The notes beneath the pieces were generated by a model. The model was given only the letters and a program-made list of their open reading frames with translations, made no database searches and had not been told where the DNA came from. Shown here piece by piece: positions 24,721-32,836 of a stretch of 64,000 nucleotides of DNA. The position numbers and the translations under genes are program-made. The stretch comes from Mycolicibacterium aubagnense (GTDB lineage Bacteria > Actinomycetota > Actinomycetes > Mycobacteriales > Mycobacteriaceae), in the NCBI RefSeq assembly GCF_010730955.1, contig NZ_AP022577.1:3100001-3164000 (forward strand), written 5' to 3'. The first letter of the stretch is position 1; every line of letters starts with the position of its first letter.

Positions 24721-26190
24721 CTACGCGTTCACGGCCACCCGGTGTTTCGTGAACTGCAGGCCCTGCTCGTCGACCTTGCCGTACCGGATGGTCCGCATGT
24801 CGAAGAAGTAGTTCTGCTTCAGCTTCCACGGCGCTTCCGAACCCGACTTGGGCAGGCTGTCCATGGCCCGCTTGAAGTAGCCGGGGGTGAAGTCCATGAA
24901 TGGCAGCTCGTCGACGCTGTCACCCGGGTGCTGCGGCTCGACGCGGTCAAACCCGTTGGCGTCCATGTAGTTCAGCACGCGGCAGATGAATTCGGACACC
25001 AGGTCGGCCTTGAGGGTCCAGGACGCGTTGGTGTACCCGAAGGTGATCGCCATGTTCGGGACGCCCGACAACATGAGGCCCTTGTAGGTCATGCACGACG
25101 GCAGGTCGATCGGCTCTCCGTTGCGGTGCGCGACCGCGCCACCGAACAGCTGCATGTTCAAACCTGTTGCGGTGACGATGATGTCGGCCTGCAGCTCCTC
25201 GCCCGAGCTCAGCTTGATGCCATTCTCGGTGAAGGTCTCGATGGTGTCGGTGACGACGCCGGCCTTGCCTGAGCGGATGGCCTTGAACAGATCACCGCCC
25301 GGCGCCAAGCAGACTCGCTCGTCCCACGGGTTGTAGCGCGGGCTGAAGTGCTTGTCGTAGTCGAAGCCTTCGGGCAGGCGCCGGGTCGCCATCTGGCGCA
25401 GCGCCTTCTTGAACACGGCCGGGAACTTGCGGGCGAGCTGGTACTGCCCGGTGCTGTAACCGATCTGCTTCCAGCGGTTCACGAAGTGCGCCAGGTGCTT
25501 CGGCAGGTACTTGTTGGTCTGCTTGGCCACCGGGTCCTCGAGCGGCAGCGCGCCGATGTAAGTGGGCGACCGCTGCAGCATGGTCACGTGGCCGACGCCA
25601 CCGTTCACGAGTGACGGGATCAGCGTGACGGCCGTTGCGCCGGAACCGATCACGACGACGTTCTTGCCGGTGTAGTCCAGGTCCTCGGGCCAGTGCTGCG
25701 GGTGCACGATCTGTCCCTTGAAGTCGGCAGCGCCCGGGAACTCGGGCGAGTAGCCCTCGTCGTAGTTGTAGTAGCCGCTACACACCGACAGGAACGACGC
25801 GGTGATCTGCTTTTCCTCGCCACCGGCGGTGATGTTGATGGTCCAGCGGTTGTCGGCGTCCGACCAGTCCACCGAGGTGACTTGCTGGCCGGTGCGGATG
25901 TGCTGCCGGATGCCGTTCTCGTCGGCGGCCTCGTTGATGTAGTTCCAGATCGACTGGCCATCGGCGATCGACTTGGCCGACTCCCACGGCTTGAACCGGA
26001 AGCCGAGGGTGAACATGTCCGAGTCGGAGCGGATGCCCGGGTACTTGAACAGGTCCCAGGTGCCACCGATGTTCTCCCGGCGCTCCAGGATCACGTAGCT
26101 CTTGGTGGGACAGCGGTCCTGGAGATGCCAGGCGGTGCTGATGCCGGAGATCCCGGCGCCGACGATGACAACATCGAAGTGTTCGATCAT
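24721..26190 (-). CDS. ethA: FAD-containing Baeyer-Villiger monooxygenase EthA
   Basis: A 489-residue flavoprotein of the same length as M. tuberculosis EthA, which oxidises ketones and activates ethionamide. The FAD Rossmann motif is GAGISGIS near residue 11, the Baeyer-Villiger signature FKGQIVHPQHWP lies near residue 146, and the NADPH motif is GSGATAVT near residue 180. It is divergent from ethR, with the EthR operator between the two. Confidence 0.95.
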   Translation of the reverse strand: MIEHFDVVIVGAGISGISTAWHLQDRCPTKSYVILERRENIGGTWDLFKYPGIRSDSDMFTLGFRFKPWESAKSIADGQSIWNYINEAADENGIRQHIRTGQQVTSVDWSDADNRWTINITAGGEEKQITASFLSVCSGYYNYDEGYSPEFPGAADFKGQIVHPQHWPEDLDYTGKNVVVIGSGATAVTLIPSLVNGGVGHVTMLQRSPTYIGALPLEDPVAKQTNKYLPKHLAHFVNRWKQIGYSTGQYQLARKFPAVFKKALRQMATRRLPEGFDYDKHFSPRYNPWDERVCLAPGGDLFKAIRSGKAGVVTDTIETFTENGIKLSSGEELQADIIVTATGLNMQLFGGAVAHRNGEPIDLPSCMTYKGLMLSGVPNMAITFGYTNASWTLKADLVSEFICRVLNYMDANGFDRVEPQHPGDSVDELPFMDFTPGYFKRAMDSLPKSGSEAPWKLKQNYFFDMRTIRYGKVDEQGLQFTKHRVAVNA

Positions 26191-26203
26191 GGTACCGACG
26201 GTA

Positions 26204-26238
26204 TCAACACGGTGTTGAGTAGGTCAACGGTGTGTTGA
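26204..26238. promoter_or_regulatory. EthR operator (two dyads)
   Basis: TCAACACGGTGTTGA (26204-26218) is a perfect 7-1-7 inverted repeat; TCAACGGTGTGTTGA (26224-26238) is a second, imperfect copy 20 bp away. Both lie between the divergent starts of ethA and ethR. EthR is known to bind its long operator cooperatively as several dimers. Confidence 0.8.
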
Positions 26239-26268
26239 AAAACTCGACAAACTGTTAGTCTCAGCTGC

Positions 26269-26910
26269 GTGAGTACCGCCGCACAGACCCGGGCGCCCCG
26301 GGGCCGACGCGCGGCTCGACCCTCGGGTGACGACCGCGAAGCAGCCATTCTGGCCACTGCGGCGACCCTGTTGGAGCAGCGCTCGTTCTCGGAGATTTCC
26401 GTCGACGACCTGGCCAAAGGCGCCGGAATCTCGAGGCCGACGTTCTACTTCTACTTCCCGTCCAAGGAAGCGGTGCTGCTGTCGCTGCTCGACCCGCTGA
26501 TCAAGCGTGCCGACACCGGCTTCGACGGCGCGCTCGAAGACATGCCGGCCGATCCCAAGCGGGCCATCCGGCACGGCATCGAGATCTTTTTCAGCTCGTT
26601 CGGTTCCCACCCGGCCACCGCCAAGGCGGGCGTCGAAGCGGTCAGAACGGTCCCCGAACTACGCGAGTTCTGGGCCGGCCTCATGCACAAGTGGATCACC
26701 CTGACCGCCGCCCTGATCACCGCCGAGCGCGCTCGCGGCGCGGCACCCGAGACGCTGTCCGCCCGGGACCTGGCGACCTCGTTGAACTTGATGAACGAGC
26801 GCATGATCATGGCCACCCTGGCCGGCGAGCCCGGGGCCGTCGCCCACGACGACGTCGTGAACACCCTCACCCATATCTGGCTGACCAGCATCTACGGCGC
26901 CGCCCAATAG
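26269..26910 (+). CDS. ethR: TetR-family repressor EthR
   Basis: A 213-residue TetR-type repressor of ethA. The helix-turn-helix covers FSEISVDDLAKGAGISRPTF and is followed by YFYFPSKEAVLLSLLD. The C-terminal domain matches M. tuberculosis EthR in length and character (NLMNERMIMATLAGEP, a Trp-rich end). GTG start at 26269. It should also repress itself through the shared operator. Confidence 0.94.
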   Translation: MSTAAQTRAPRGRRAARPSGDDREAAILATAATLLEQRSFSEISVDDLAKGAGISRPTFYFYFPSKEAVLLSLLDPLIKRADTGFDGALEDMPADPKRAIRHGIEIFFSSFGSHPATAKAGVEAVRTVPELREFWAGLMHKWITLTAALITAERARGAAPETLSARDLATSLNLMNERMIMATLAGEPGAVAHDDVVNTLTHIWLTSIYGAAQ

Positions 26911-26953
26911 CCGTCACCGGCCGCCGTGATGATCACTTCGTGAGGCCGCACCG

Positions 26954-28138
26954 CTACATTGCGTACGCCGGCAACTCGATCTCGTCGCTGAATTCGCGTC
27001 GAATCGCCCACTGCGCCAACGCCGGGACGTCCAGCAGCCTGCTGACCCGGTTGCGCGTCCACAGGCCCAATGAGGTTTTCGGGGCGAGGGCGGCAGCGAA
27101 TGCCCGCGCCGATTTCTGTTTGCCTTCGATGAGCGCGCGGAGCCGCTGCTCGTAGCAGCGAAACGCCTCACGGTGGTCGCCGCCCGCCTTGTCGAGTTCC
27201 CCGGCGAGGACATAGGCCTGCAGCATCGCAAGTCCGGTCCCTTCGCCGGCGAGGAGCGACACACAACACGCCGCGTCGCCGATCAGCGCCACCCGGCCGT
27301 TCGACCAGCAGTCCATACTGATCTGGCTGACCCGATCGAAATACAGATCGCCGGCCCGATCCAGCTGGGCGAGGATCTGCGGGCATTCCCACCCGTCGGC
27401 TCCGAAAACCTGGCGTAGAACCGTTTTTCCGTCTCGCGTGTCGCCGAGTTCCGCCGGGGCCACCTGGTCGTCGGAAAAGACGAACAGGAACATGGTGCGA
27501 TCGTTGCGCAGGGCAAACCGCGCCACCATCCGCCCGGCCTGCGCGTAGGCAAGGTAGACGAGTTCGTCGCGCGGCCGGTAGCCCTCGGTTTCGAATGCGG
27601 CCACCCAGTACCCCAGATTTTTCGTGAACGCCACATCAGGGCCGAAAACCGCACCCCTTACCGAGGAATGGATGCCATCGGCGCCGATCACCAGGTCGAA
27701 CTCGCGGTGCCGGCCGCTCCCGAACGCGACCTGCACACCGTCATCACGTTGGTCGATCGCCGCAATGCGGTCGTTGAAGATCGTTTCCACGTCGCCGTCG
27801 ATGGCTTCGTAGATCAACCTCGCGAGCTCGCCGCGCGGCACGCTGGTGAAGCGCCCGTCGAAGACCTGCCTGAACGGACCCACCCCGAAACCGCCTGTCT
27901 TGCGGCCACTTCGATCGAGCAGGCGCACTTCCTCGATCGCGTAGCCCGCCTGCCGCACTGCCGGCGCCAGACCCATTCGGTCGGCGATTGCATAACCCGC
28001 GCCCCAGAAGTCGATGACGTAGCCGCCGGTTCGCAACTGCGGGGCGGTCTCGATGAGCACCGGCTCGTGTCCAGTGCGCGACAACCAGTACGCCAGGGTC
28101 GGTCCAGCGATGCCGGCACCGCTGATCGCGATCTTCAT
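26954..28138 (-). CDS. FAD-dependent monooxygenase of the PHBH/TetX type
   Basis: A 394-residue group A flavin monooxygenase. The FAD motif is ISGAGIAGPTLAYWL at the N-terminus, the DG motif is VIGADGIHSSVRG near residue 160, and the GD motif is VALIGDAACCVSLLAGEG near residue 285. No membrane segment. The ATG overlaps the stop of the upstream F420-type gene (ATGA). Such enzymes hydroxylate aromatics or inactivate polyketide antibiotics; the TetR neighbour suggests induction by the substrate. Absent from this point in M. tuberculosis. Confidence 0.82.
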   Translation of the reverse strand: MKIAISGAGIAGPTLAYWLSRTGHEPVLIETAPQLRTGGYVIDFWGAGYAIADRMGLAPAVRQAGYAIEEVRLLDRSGRKTGGFGVGPFRQVFDGRFTSVPRGELARLIYEAIDGDVETIFNDRIAAIDQRDDGVQVAFGSGRHREFDLVIGADGIHSSVRGAVFGPDVAFTKNLGYWVAAFETEGYRPRDELVYLAYAQAGRMVARFALRNDRTMFLFVFSDDQVAPAELGDTRDGKTVLRQVFGADGWECPQILAQLDRAGDLYFDRVSQISMDCWSNGRVALIGDAACCVSLLAGEGTGLAMLQAYVLAGELDKAGGDHREAFRCYEQRLRALIEGKQKSARAFAAALAPKTSLGLWTRNRVSRLLDVPALAQWAIRREFSDEIELPAYAM

Positions 28139-28644
28139 GAGCGGGCGTCGAGCCGCAGCGCCACCATCGGCAACGGCGTATTGGTCGCGGTCACTTCGGT
28201 GCCGAGGGTCTGGTCGAGGACTCCCCTCAACCGTGCCCAGGCGCGCGGGTGGCGGCCGATGTAGGCGCCGAGCGCGCGGTCGGCGTCCGGCTGGTCCAGC
28301 ACCCGCGCCGTCGCAGCCGCGGGCCGGTGGCTCCCGGCATAGACCCGCACCCGGGGGTTGACCACAATATTGCGGAACCACTGGGCTCTTCCACCGAAAC
28401 CGGAAGCCACCACGTAGGTATCCGGTGCCGGGTGGTCGATGACTTCCAGGACGACGTGTCGGCGAGCCCCCGACGCGCGTCCGATGTGTTCCAGCATCAA
28501 CATCCGCGAGCCGAACAGCGCGCCCGCGCCGGCCCGATAGATCCAGATCGGCGCACGCACGAAGCGACGGCACCGCAAGAGTCTCGCCCCGCCGGCGGCC
28601 AATGCGCCGCCATCACCAGTCGGCGGAGTGTGGGGGGTGGACAT
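28135..28644 (-). CDS. Deazaflavin (F420)-dependent nitroreductase-family protein
   Basis: A 169-residue split beta-barrel protein of the DDN/DUF385 family, which binds F420H2 and reduces quinones or nitro compounds. Recognisable segments are LMLEHIGRASGARRHVVLEV and GFGGRAQWFRNIVVNPRVRV. It overlaps the flavin monooxygenase gene downstream by four bases and lies about 40 bases after the TetR gene, all leftward, so the three appear to form one unit. A paired oxidation/reduction of a xenobiotic is a reasonable inference. Confidence 0.8.
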   Translation of the reverse strand: MSTPHTPPTGDGGALAAGGARLLRCRRFVRAPIWIYRAGAGALFGSRMLMLEHIGRASGARRHVVLEVIDHPAPDTYVVASGFGGRAQWFRNIVVNPRVRVYAGSHRPAAATARVLDQPDADRALGAYIGRHPRAWARLRGVLDQTLGTEVTATNTPLPMVALRLDARS

Positions 28645-28682
28645 GGTGTTCCCTGCCTTTCTGTAGTGGTGGCGCGGGGCGG

Positions 28683-29312
28683 TCAGGTGCCGCCCGGCGG
28701 CCCGGCCAGACCGTCGCGGTAGATCGCGAAGACCTCCGTGGCCCAGCGGCCCATCCCGGCGGCCGTCAGCGGATCGACGCCGAGCACTTCGGCGAGGTGC
28801 CGGCGCAGGATCAGCACCGCCAGGTCGTTGACCATGAGGAAAGCGGCACGCACCGCAGGATCGTCGCCGGCGCCGGCAGCTCCCGCCGTCACCATCGCCG
28901 CCAGGGCGTCCTTGCTGATCTCGTACAGCCGCGCGAACAATGTCGAGCCCACGGCGCCGCCCGTGATCAGCAGGCGGCCGAGGTAGTCCGGGATGGCCGA
29001 CTGCGGCGGCAGATACAAGGCAAACGCATCGAGCATCGTCGGCACCCCGGTCGACTGCAGGCTGGCCTCGCCGCCCTGCTTGGTCACCTGGGTCAGCAGC
29101 GCCTCCAGGGTGGCCAGGACATGGTTGTCGACCGCCTCCACCAGACCGTCCTTGGACCCGTAATGCCGTATCACCAGTGCCGCGGAGACGTCGGCCGCAG
29201 CGGCGATATCGCGCATCGTGACCGCGTCGGGACCGCGCTCGGCGAACATCCGCAACGCCTCGTCGCGAATTCTGGCCCGCGCCGTCCGATCATCCGCAGC
29301 AGGTAAACGCAC
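28683..29312 (-). CDS. TetR-family transcriptional regulator
   Basis: A 209-residue TetR repressor. The helix-turn-helix is VTMRDIAAAADVSAALVIRH followed by YGSKDGLVEAVD. The GTG at 29312 was chosen because it places the helix-turn-helix at the usual depth; longer frames run into the dinB promoter. The start codon lies inside a 10-bp-periodic operator array, so self-repression is likely. First gene of the unit with the F420-type and flavin monooxygenase genes. Confidence 0.8.
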   Translation of the reverse strand: MRLPAADDRTARARIRDEALRMFAERGPDAVTMRDIAAAADVSAALVIRHYGSKDGLVEAVDNHVLATLEALLTQVTKQGGEASLQSTGVPTMLDAFALYLPPQSAIPDYLGRLLITGGAVGSTLFARLYEISKDALAAMVTAGAAGAGDDPAVRAAFLMVNDLAVLILRRHLAEVLGVDPLTAAGMGRWATEVFAIYRDGLAGPPGGT

Positions 29313-29338
29313 GTTTACTAATGTAAACAATTGTTTAG
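29303..29338. promoter_or_regulatory. Periodic operator array of four alternating hexamers
   Basis: GTAAAC (29303), GTTTAC (29313), GTAAAC (29323) and GTTTAG (29333) alternate in orientation, each separated by four bases, giving an exact 10-bp period. Adjacent pairs form overlapping dyads, including TAAACAATTGTTTA (29324-29337). The array overlaps the TetR GTG start. Confidence 0.7.
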
Positions 29339-29363
29339 CATACGACAAGCCCCTAGGCGCCAT

Positions 29364-29379
29364 ACGAACGTATGTGCGA
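29364..29379 (+). promoter_or_regulatory. LexA (SOS) box-like site before dinB
   Basis: ACGAACGTATGTGCGA matches the mycobacterial SOS box TCGAAC-N4-GTTCGA with two changes. It ends 10 bases before the chosen dinB start. It also contains the perfect 6-2-6 repeat CATACGAACGTATG (29361-29374). Confidence 0.45.
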
Positions 29380-29389
29380 AGCTGATCGA

Positions 29390-30592
29390 GTGTCAGACCT
29401 CCGAGCGGCAATCCTGCATGCCGACCTCGACTCGTTCTACGCATCGGTGGAGCAGCGCGACGATCCCGCGCTGCGCGGGCGGCCGGTGATTGTCGGCGCC
29501 GGCGTGGTGCTCGCGGCCAGCTACGAAGCCAAGGCCTTCGGGGTGCGCACCGCGATGGGCGGGCATCAGGCCCGTGACCTCTGTCCGCAGGCCATCGTCG
29601 TGCCGCCGCGGATGTCCGCCTACTCGGAGGCGAGTCGAGAGGTCTTCAGGGTCTTTGACGACACCACTCCGTTGGTCGAGCCACTGTCAGTGGACGAGGC
29701 CTTCCTGGACGTCAGCGGCCTGGGCCGGGTGTCCGGCACACCGGTGCAGATCGGCGCGCAATTGCGCGACGCGGTCCGCGAGCGGGTCGGGCTGCCGATC
29801 ACGGTGGGGATCGCCCGGACCAAGTTCCTGGCCAAGGTCGCGAGCCGGGAAGCCAAGCCTGACGGGCTCCTGCTGGTGCCGCCGGACCGCGAGCTGGCAT
29901 TCCTGCACCCGCTGCCGGTCCAACATCTTTGGGGCGTCGGGGCGAAGACCGCGGACAAGCTCCGCGAACACGGCATCGAGACCGTGGCCGACGTCGCCGC
30001 ACTGACCGAGTCGGCACTGGGCGCCATGGTGGGTGCGGCAATGGGACGGCAGCTGTACGCGTTGTCGCACAACATTGACCGCAGGCGGGTCACCACCGGT
30101 GTCCGGCGCCGCTCGGTCGGCGCTCAACGGGCGGTGGGACGGCGTGGAAACACCATGTCCGACAACGACATCGACGCCATGGTGATCAACCTGGTCGACC
30201 GCATCACCCGCCGCATGCGCAGTAGCGGACGGACCGGGCGGACGGTGGTCCTGCGGCTGCGGTTCGACGACTACGGTCGCGCCACGCGTTCGCACACCAT
30301 GCGCCGCGCCACCGCGTCTACCGAGGAAATCCTCACCGCGGCACGCGGATTGGTAGCCGCTGCGGGGCCGCTGATCGCCGAACGCGGGCTCACCTTGCTG
30401 GGGTTCTCGGTGTCGAACGTCGACAACGCCGGCACCGAACAGCTCGAGCTGCCATTCGACGGCGAGCCGGACACCGCCGCGGTCGACTGCGCCGTCGACC
30501 TGGTCCGCCACCGGTTCGGCAACGCGTGCCTGACGCGCGGGATGCTGGTCGGCGCAGACCCGGGCTGGGAGATGCCGATGCTTCCGGACTAA
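29390..30592 (+). CDS. dinB: DNA polymerase IV (Y-family, DinB)
   Basis: A 400-residue error-prone translesion polymerase. Catalytic carboxylates lie in HADLDSFYASVEQ and SVDEAFLDVSG; the little-finger domain follows, with a C-terminal clamp-binding QLELPF motif. The GTG at 29390 is preferred to ATG 29372, which lies inside the LexA-like site. Its stop overlaps the stop of the convergent hypothetical gene. Mycobacteria carry two or three DinB paralogues; this one has the clamp motif. Confidence 0.93.
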   Translation: MSDLRAAILHADLDSFYASVEQRDDPALRGRPVIVGAGVVLAASYEAKAFGVRTAMGGHQARDLCPQAIVVPPRMSAYSEASREVFRVFDDTTPLVEPLSVDEAFLDVSGLGRVSGTPVQIGAQLRDAVRERVGLPITVGIARTKFLAKVASREAKPDGLLLVPPDRELAFLHPLPVQHLWGVGAKTADKLREHGIETVADVAALTESALGAMVGAAMGRQLYALSHNIDRRRVTTGVRRRSVGAQRAVGRRGNTMSDNDIDAMVINLVDRITRRMRSSGRTGRTVVLRLRFDDYGRATRSHTMRRATASTEEILTAARGLVAAAGPLIAERGLTLLGFSVSNVDNAGTEQLELPFDGEPDTAAVDCAVDLVRHRFGNACLTRGMLVGADPGWEMPMLPD

Positions 30593-30981
30593 CCGGTCCG
30601 GTACGTCCACCCCGCGTCGGCAACGCACTGCTGGATCGGAATCTTCATGTCGTCGGTCGTGATGAGGTGGTGCATGCAGTTCGAGTTGCCTGACCAGAAC
30701 AGTTGCAGGTCCCCGGTGTCGTGGCACTCGATCCACTGCCCTTCGGCATCCTGCCGCCATTCGACCAGGTGATCCACTACGTGCAGCAGTTGCTGCTCGG
30801 TATCCAGCCGCAGATGGATCTGGAAGGTCAGGGCCACCCCGAGGTCTTCGAGCACCTGCCGCCAGTCCGGATCGCCGAACTTCCACTCGGCCACCAGGTC
30901 GACGCCCTCAGCAGCGCCGTCGCGGATCTGCCACGGGCGTGCCGGGCTGTTCAGCTGCAGCAGGCTGTCGCGAAATGTCAC
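30589..30981 (-). CDS. Conserved hypothetical protein next to DUF4333 lipoprotein
   Basis: A 130-residue soluble protein starting at GTG 30981, which overlaps the stop of the lipoprotein gene (GTGA). Trp- and acid-rich (EWKFGDPDWRQVLEDLG, HDTGDLQLFWSGNSNC), with three Cys in the C-terminal half. No known domain recognised. The overlap implies coupled translation with the lipoprotein. Function unknown. Confidence 0.65.
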   Translation of the reverse strand: MTFRDSLLQLNSPARPWQIRDGAAEGVDLVAEWKFGDPDWRQVLEDLGVALTFQIHLRLDTEQQLLHVVDHLVEWRQDAEGQWIECHDTGDLQLFWSGNSNCMHHLITTDDMKIPIQQCVADAGWTYRTG

Positions 30982-31298
30982 TGGCCGGGAATGATCTCGA
31001 TGCTGAGTGCGATGTCGGACCCCCGGGTGTCGGCAACTCGCACCATCGCGTGGCGAGACTTCGCCCCGGTGACCACGGTGCACGTCTGAGCGGCCCCAAC
31101 CTTGCCCTCGAGACCGCCATCGCAGACCACGGAGTCGATATGCGATGTGGTCTGGCTGCTCAGTTTGTTCTTGACCGCCGTCTCCAACTGGTCTTTGGAC
31201 ATGGCGGTCACCTGGGAACCAACGTGCAGCGAGCACGAGGCCAGGAGGCCGGCGGCAGCCAACGCGGCGACCCGACGCGTCTTCGATCGAAGGGCCAT
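30978..31298 (-). CDS. DUF4333 lipoprotein
   Basis: A 106-residue lipoprotein. The signal peptide ends in the lipobox LLASC (Cys24), and the DUF4333 domain follows (MSKDQLETAVKNKLSS, VVCDGGLEGKVGAAQTCTV, with two further Cys likely bridged). DUF4333 proteins are envelope proteins characteristic of mycobacteria. The ATG at 31298 puts the lipobox at the usual distance. Coupled to the hypothetical gene downstream. Function unknown. Confidence 0.8.
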   Translation of the reverse strand: MALRSKTRRVAALAAAGLLASCSLHVGSQVTAMSKDQLETAVKNKLSSQTTSHIDSVVCDGGLEGKVGAAQTCTVVTGAKSRHAMVRVADTRGSDIALSIEIIPGQ

Positions 31299-31326
31299 GC
31301 TTACGGAGTATGCCCGCACGCGAGGC

Positions 31327-31749
31327 TCAGAACTGCGCAACCACGAAACCCGATAGCAGCACCAGGAAACCGCCGACCTCACCGAGGATCAGCGCAACCA
31401 TCCCGGCATGCAGACCGACGCTCGAGTGCTCGAACTGGTTGGTGGTGTCGCGCCGGAGCCCATGCTGGATGTACGCGGCAATCGCGACGACGAAGAAGAA
31501 CACCAAAACCATTGCGGCGGTGAGGTTCACCCACGACGGCCAGGCACTGAGCTGCACGAACACCGCGACCAGCAGGGTCGAGAACGAGTACATCAGCGCG
31601 GCCCGGTGCGCGATGTCCACATAGGGGTGCGCCAGATGGTCGGGGCCCGTGGCCATCTGCCGGTACTTCCAGATGCCGAGGATCAAGGCCAACAGGAAGA
31701 TCAGGCCGGCAGCGAAAAGCGTGACGGCGGTGGCGGTACCGAGAAGCAT
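31327..31749 (-). CDS. Four-helix integral membrane protein
   Basis: A 140-residue protein with four hydrophobic helices (AVTLFAAGLIFLLALILGIW, LLVAVFVQLSAWPSW, AAMVLVFFFVVAIAAYI, VALILGEVGGFLVLLSGFVV). The ATG at 31749 was chosen because upstream codons are not membrane-like. A conserved mycobacterial protein without an assigned role. It lies 10 bases after the PHP-domain gene, so co-transcription is likely. Confidence 0.7.
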   Translation of the reverse strand: MLLGTATAVTLFAAGLIFLLALILGIWKYRQMATGPDHLAHPYVDIAHRAALMYSFSTLLVAVFVQLSAWPSWVNLTAAMVLVFFFVVAIAAYIQHGLRRDTTNQFEHSSVGLHAGMVALILGEVGGFLVLLSGFVVAQF

Positions 31750-31759
31750 GGGGCCGACG

Positions 31760-32764
31760 CTACGCGCCGGTCCACGACAGCAACCGATCGACCGGCCAGG
31801 TGTTGACGATCCGCTCCTGCGGCACACCGGCATCCAGTGCCCGCTGCGCCCCATAGCCGAGGAAGTCCAACTGGCCGGGCGCATGCGCGTCGGTGTCGAT
31901 CGAGAACAGGCAACCGGTGTCCAACGCCAGGTTCAGCAGTCGGCTCGGCGGGTCGCGCCGTTCCGGCCGCGAATTGATCTCTACCGCAATACCATTGGTG
32001 GCGCACGCTTCGAATACCGCCGCCGCGTCGAATTTCGATTCCGCCCGGATGCCGCGCGAGCCTTCCACCAAGCGGCCGGTGCAGTGCCCCAATATGTTCG
32101 CCTGGCCGCCGGACACCGCGCTGACCATACGTCGGGTCATCGCCGCGGCATCCATGGACAGCTTGGAGTGCACACTCGCCACCACCACGTCCAGCCGTTC
32201 CAGCAACTCGGGTTCCTGATCCAGCGAGCCGTCGTCGAGGATGTCGACCTCGATGCCGGTAAGGATGTGCATCGGCTCGAAGCGGTCACGGATTTCGTCG
32301 ATGATGTCCAGTTGCTGCCGGAGCCGGTCCGCACTCAGCCCGTTGGCTACGGTCAGCCGCGGCGAGTGGTCGGTCAGTGCGCAGTACTCGTGACCCAAAC
32401 GCTGTGCGGTAGCCATCATTTCGCTGATCGGCGCCGATCCGTCGGACCAGTTGGAGTGCAGGTGCAGGTCCCCCTTCAGCGCCGTACGCAGCTCGGCGCC
32501 GCCCAAATCGGCTGCGGCGGAACGCAGCTGGACCAACGCATCGGGCTCACGACCCGCCCACGCCTGGGAGATCACCGCGGCGGTCTTGGGCCCGACGCCG
32601 GCCAGCTGCTGCCAGCCATTGGTGCGGCCCAGCTTTTCGCGCTGCTCCGGACTCAGCGCCTCAATTACGTCGGCGGCTTTGCGGTAGGCCATGACGCGGC
32701 GCGATTCTTCGCGCGCGCGGTCCTTGTAGAAGGCGATCTCCCGCAGCGCGTCCACCGGATCCAT
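31760..32764 (-). CDS. PHP-domain phosphoesterase with helix-hairpin-helix (Rv3856c-like)
   Basis: A 334-residue protein. The N-terminal ~95 residues carry a helix-hairpin-helix (LAGVGPKTAAVISQAW). The PHP metallo-phosphoesterase domain follows: GDLHLHSNWSDGS, ALTDHSP, ILTGIEVDIL, DVVVASVHS, ILGHCTGR and SIDTDAHAPGQ provide the metal ligands. This is like the C-terminal half of PolX without the polymerase domain, and suggests a DNA-directed phosphatase or nuclease. Place and length match Rv3856c. Confidence 0.85.
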   Translation of the reverse strand: MDPVDALREIAFYKDRAREESRRVMAYRKAADVIEALSPEQREKLGRTNGWQQLAGVGPKTAAVISQAWAGREPDALVQLRSAAADLGGAELRTALKGDLHLHSNWSDGSAPISEMMATAQRLGHEYCALTDHSPRLTVANGLSADRLRQQLDIIDEIRDRFEPMHILTGIEVDILDDGSLDQEPELLERLDVVVASVHSKLSMDAAAMTRRMVSAVSGGQANILGHCTGRLVEGSRGIRAESKFDAAAVFEACATNGIAVEINSRPERRDPPSRLLNLALDTGCLFSIDTDAHAPGQLDFLGYGAQRALDAGVPQERIVNTWPVDRLLSWTGA

Positions 32765-32836
32765 GGCGTCCAGTCTGCCAACGCATCGGGGAAACTCACA
32801 GGAATTAGTCGACGGTCTTGACTAGTTTCACTAAGC

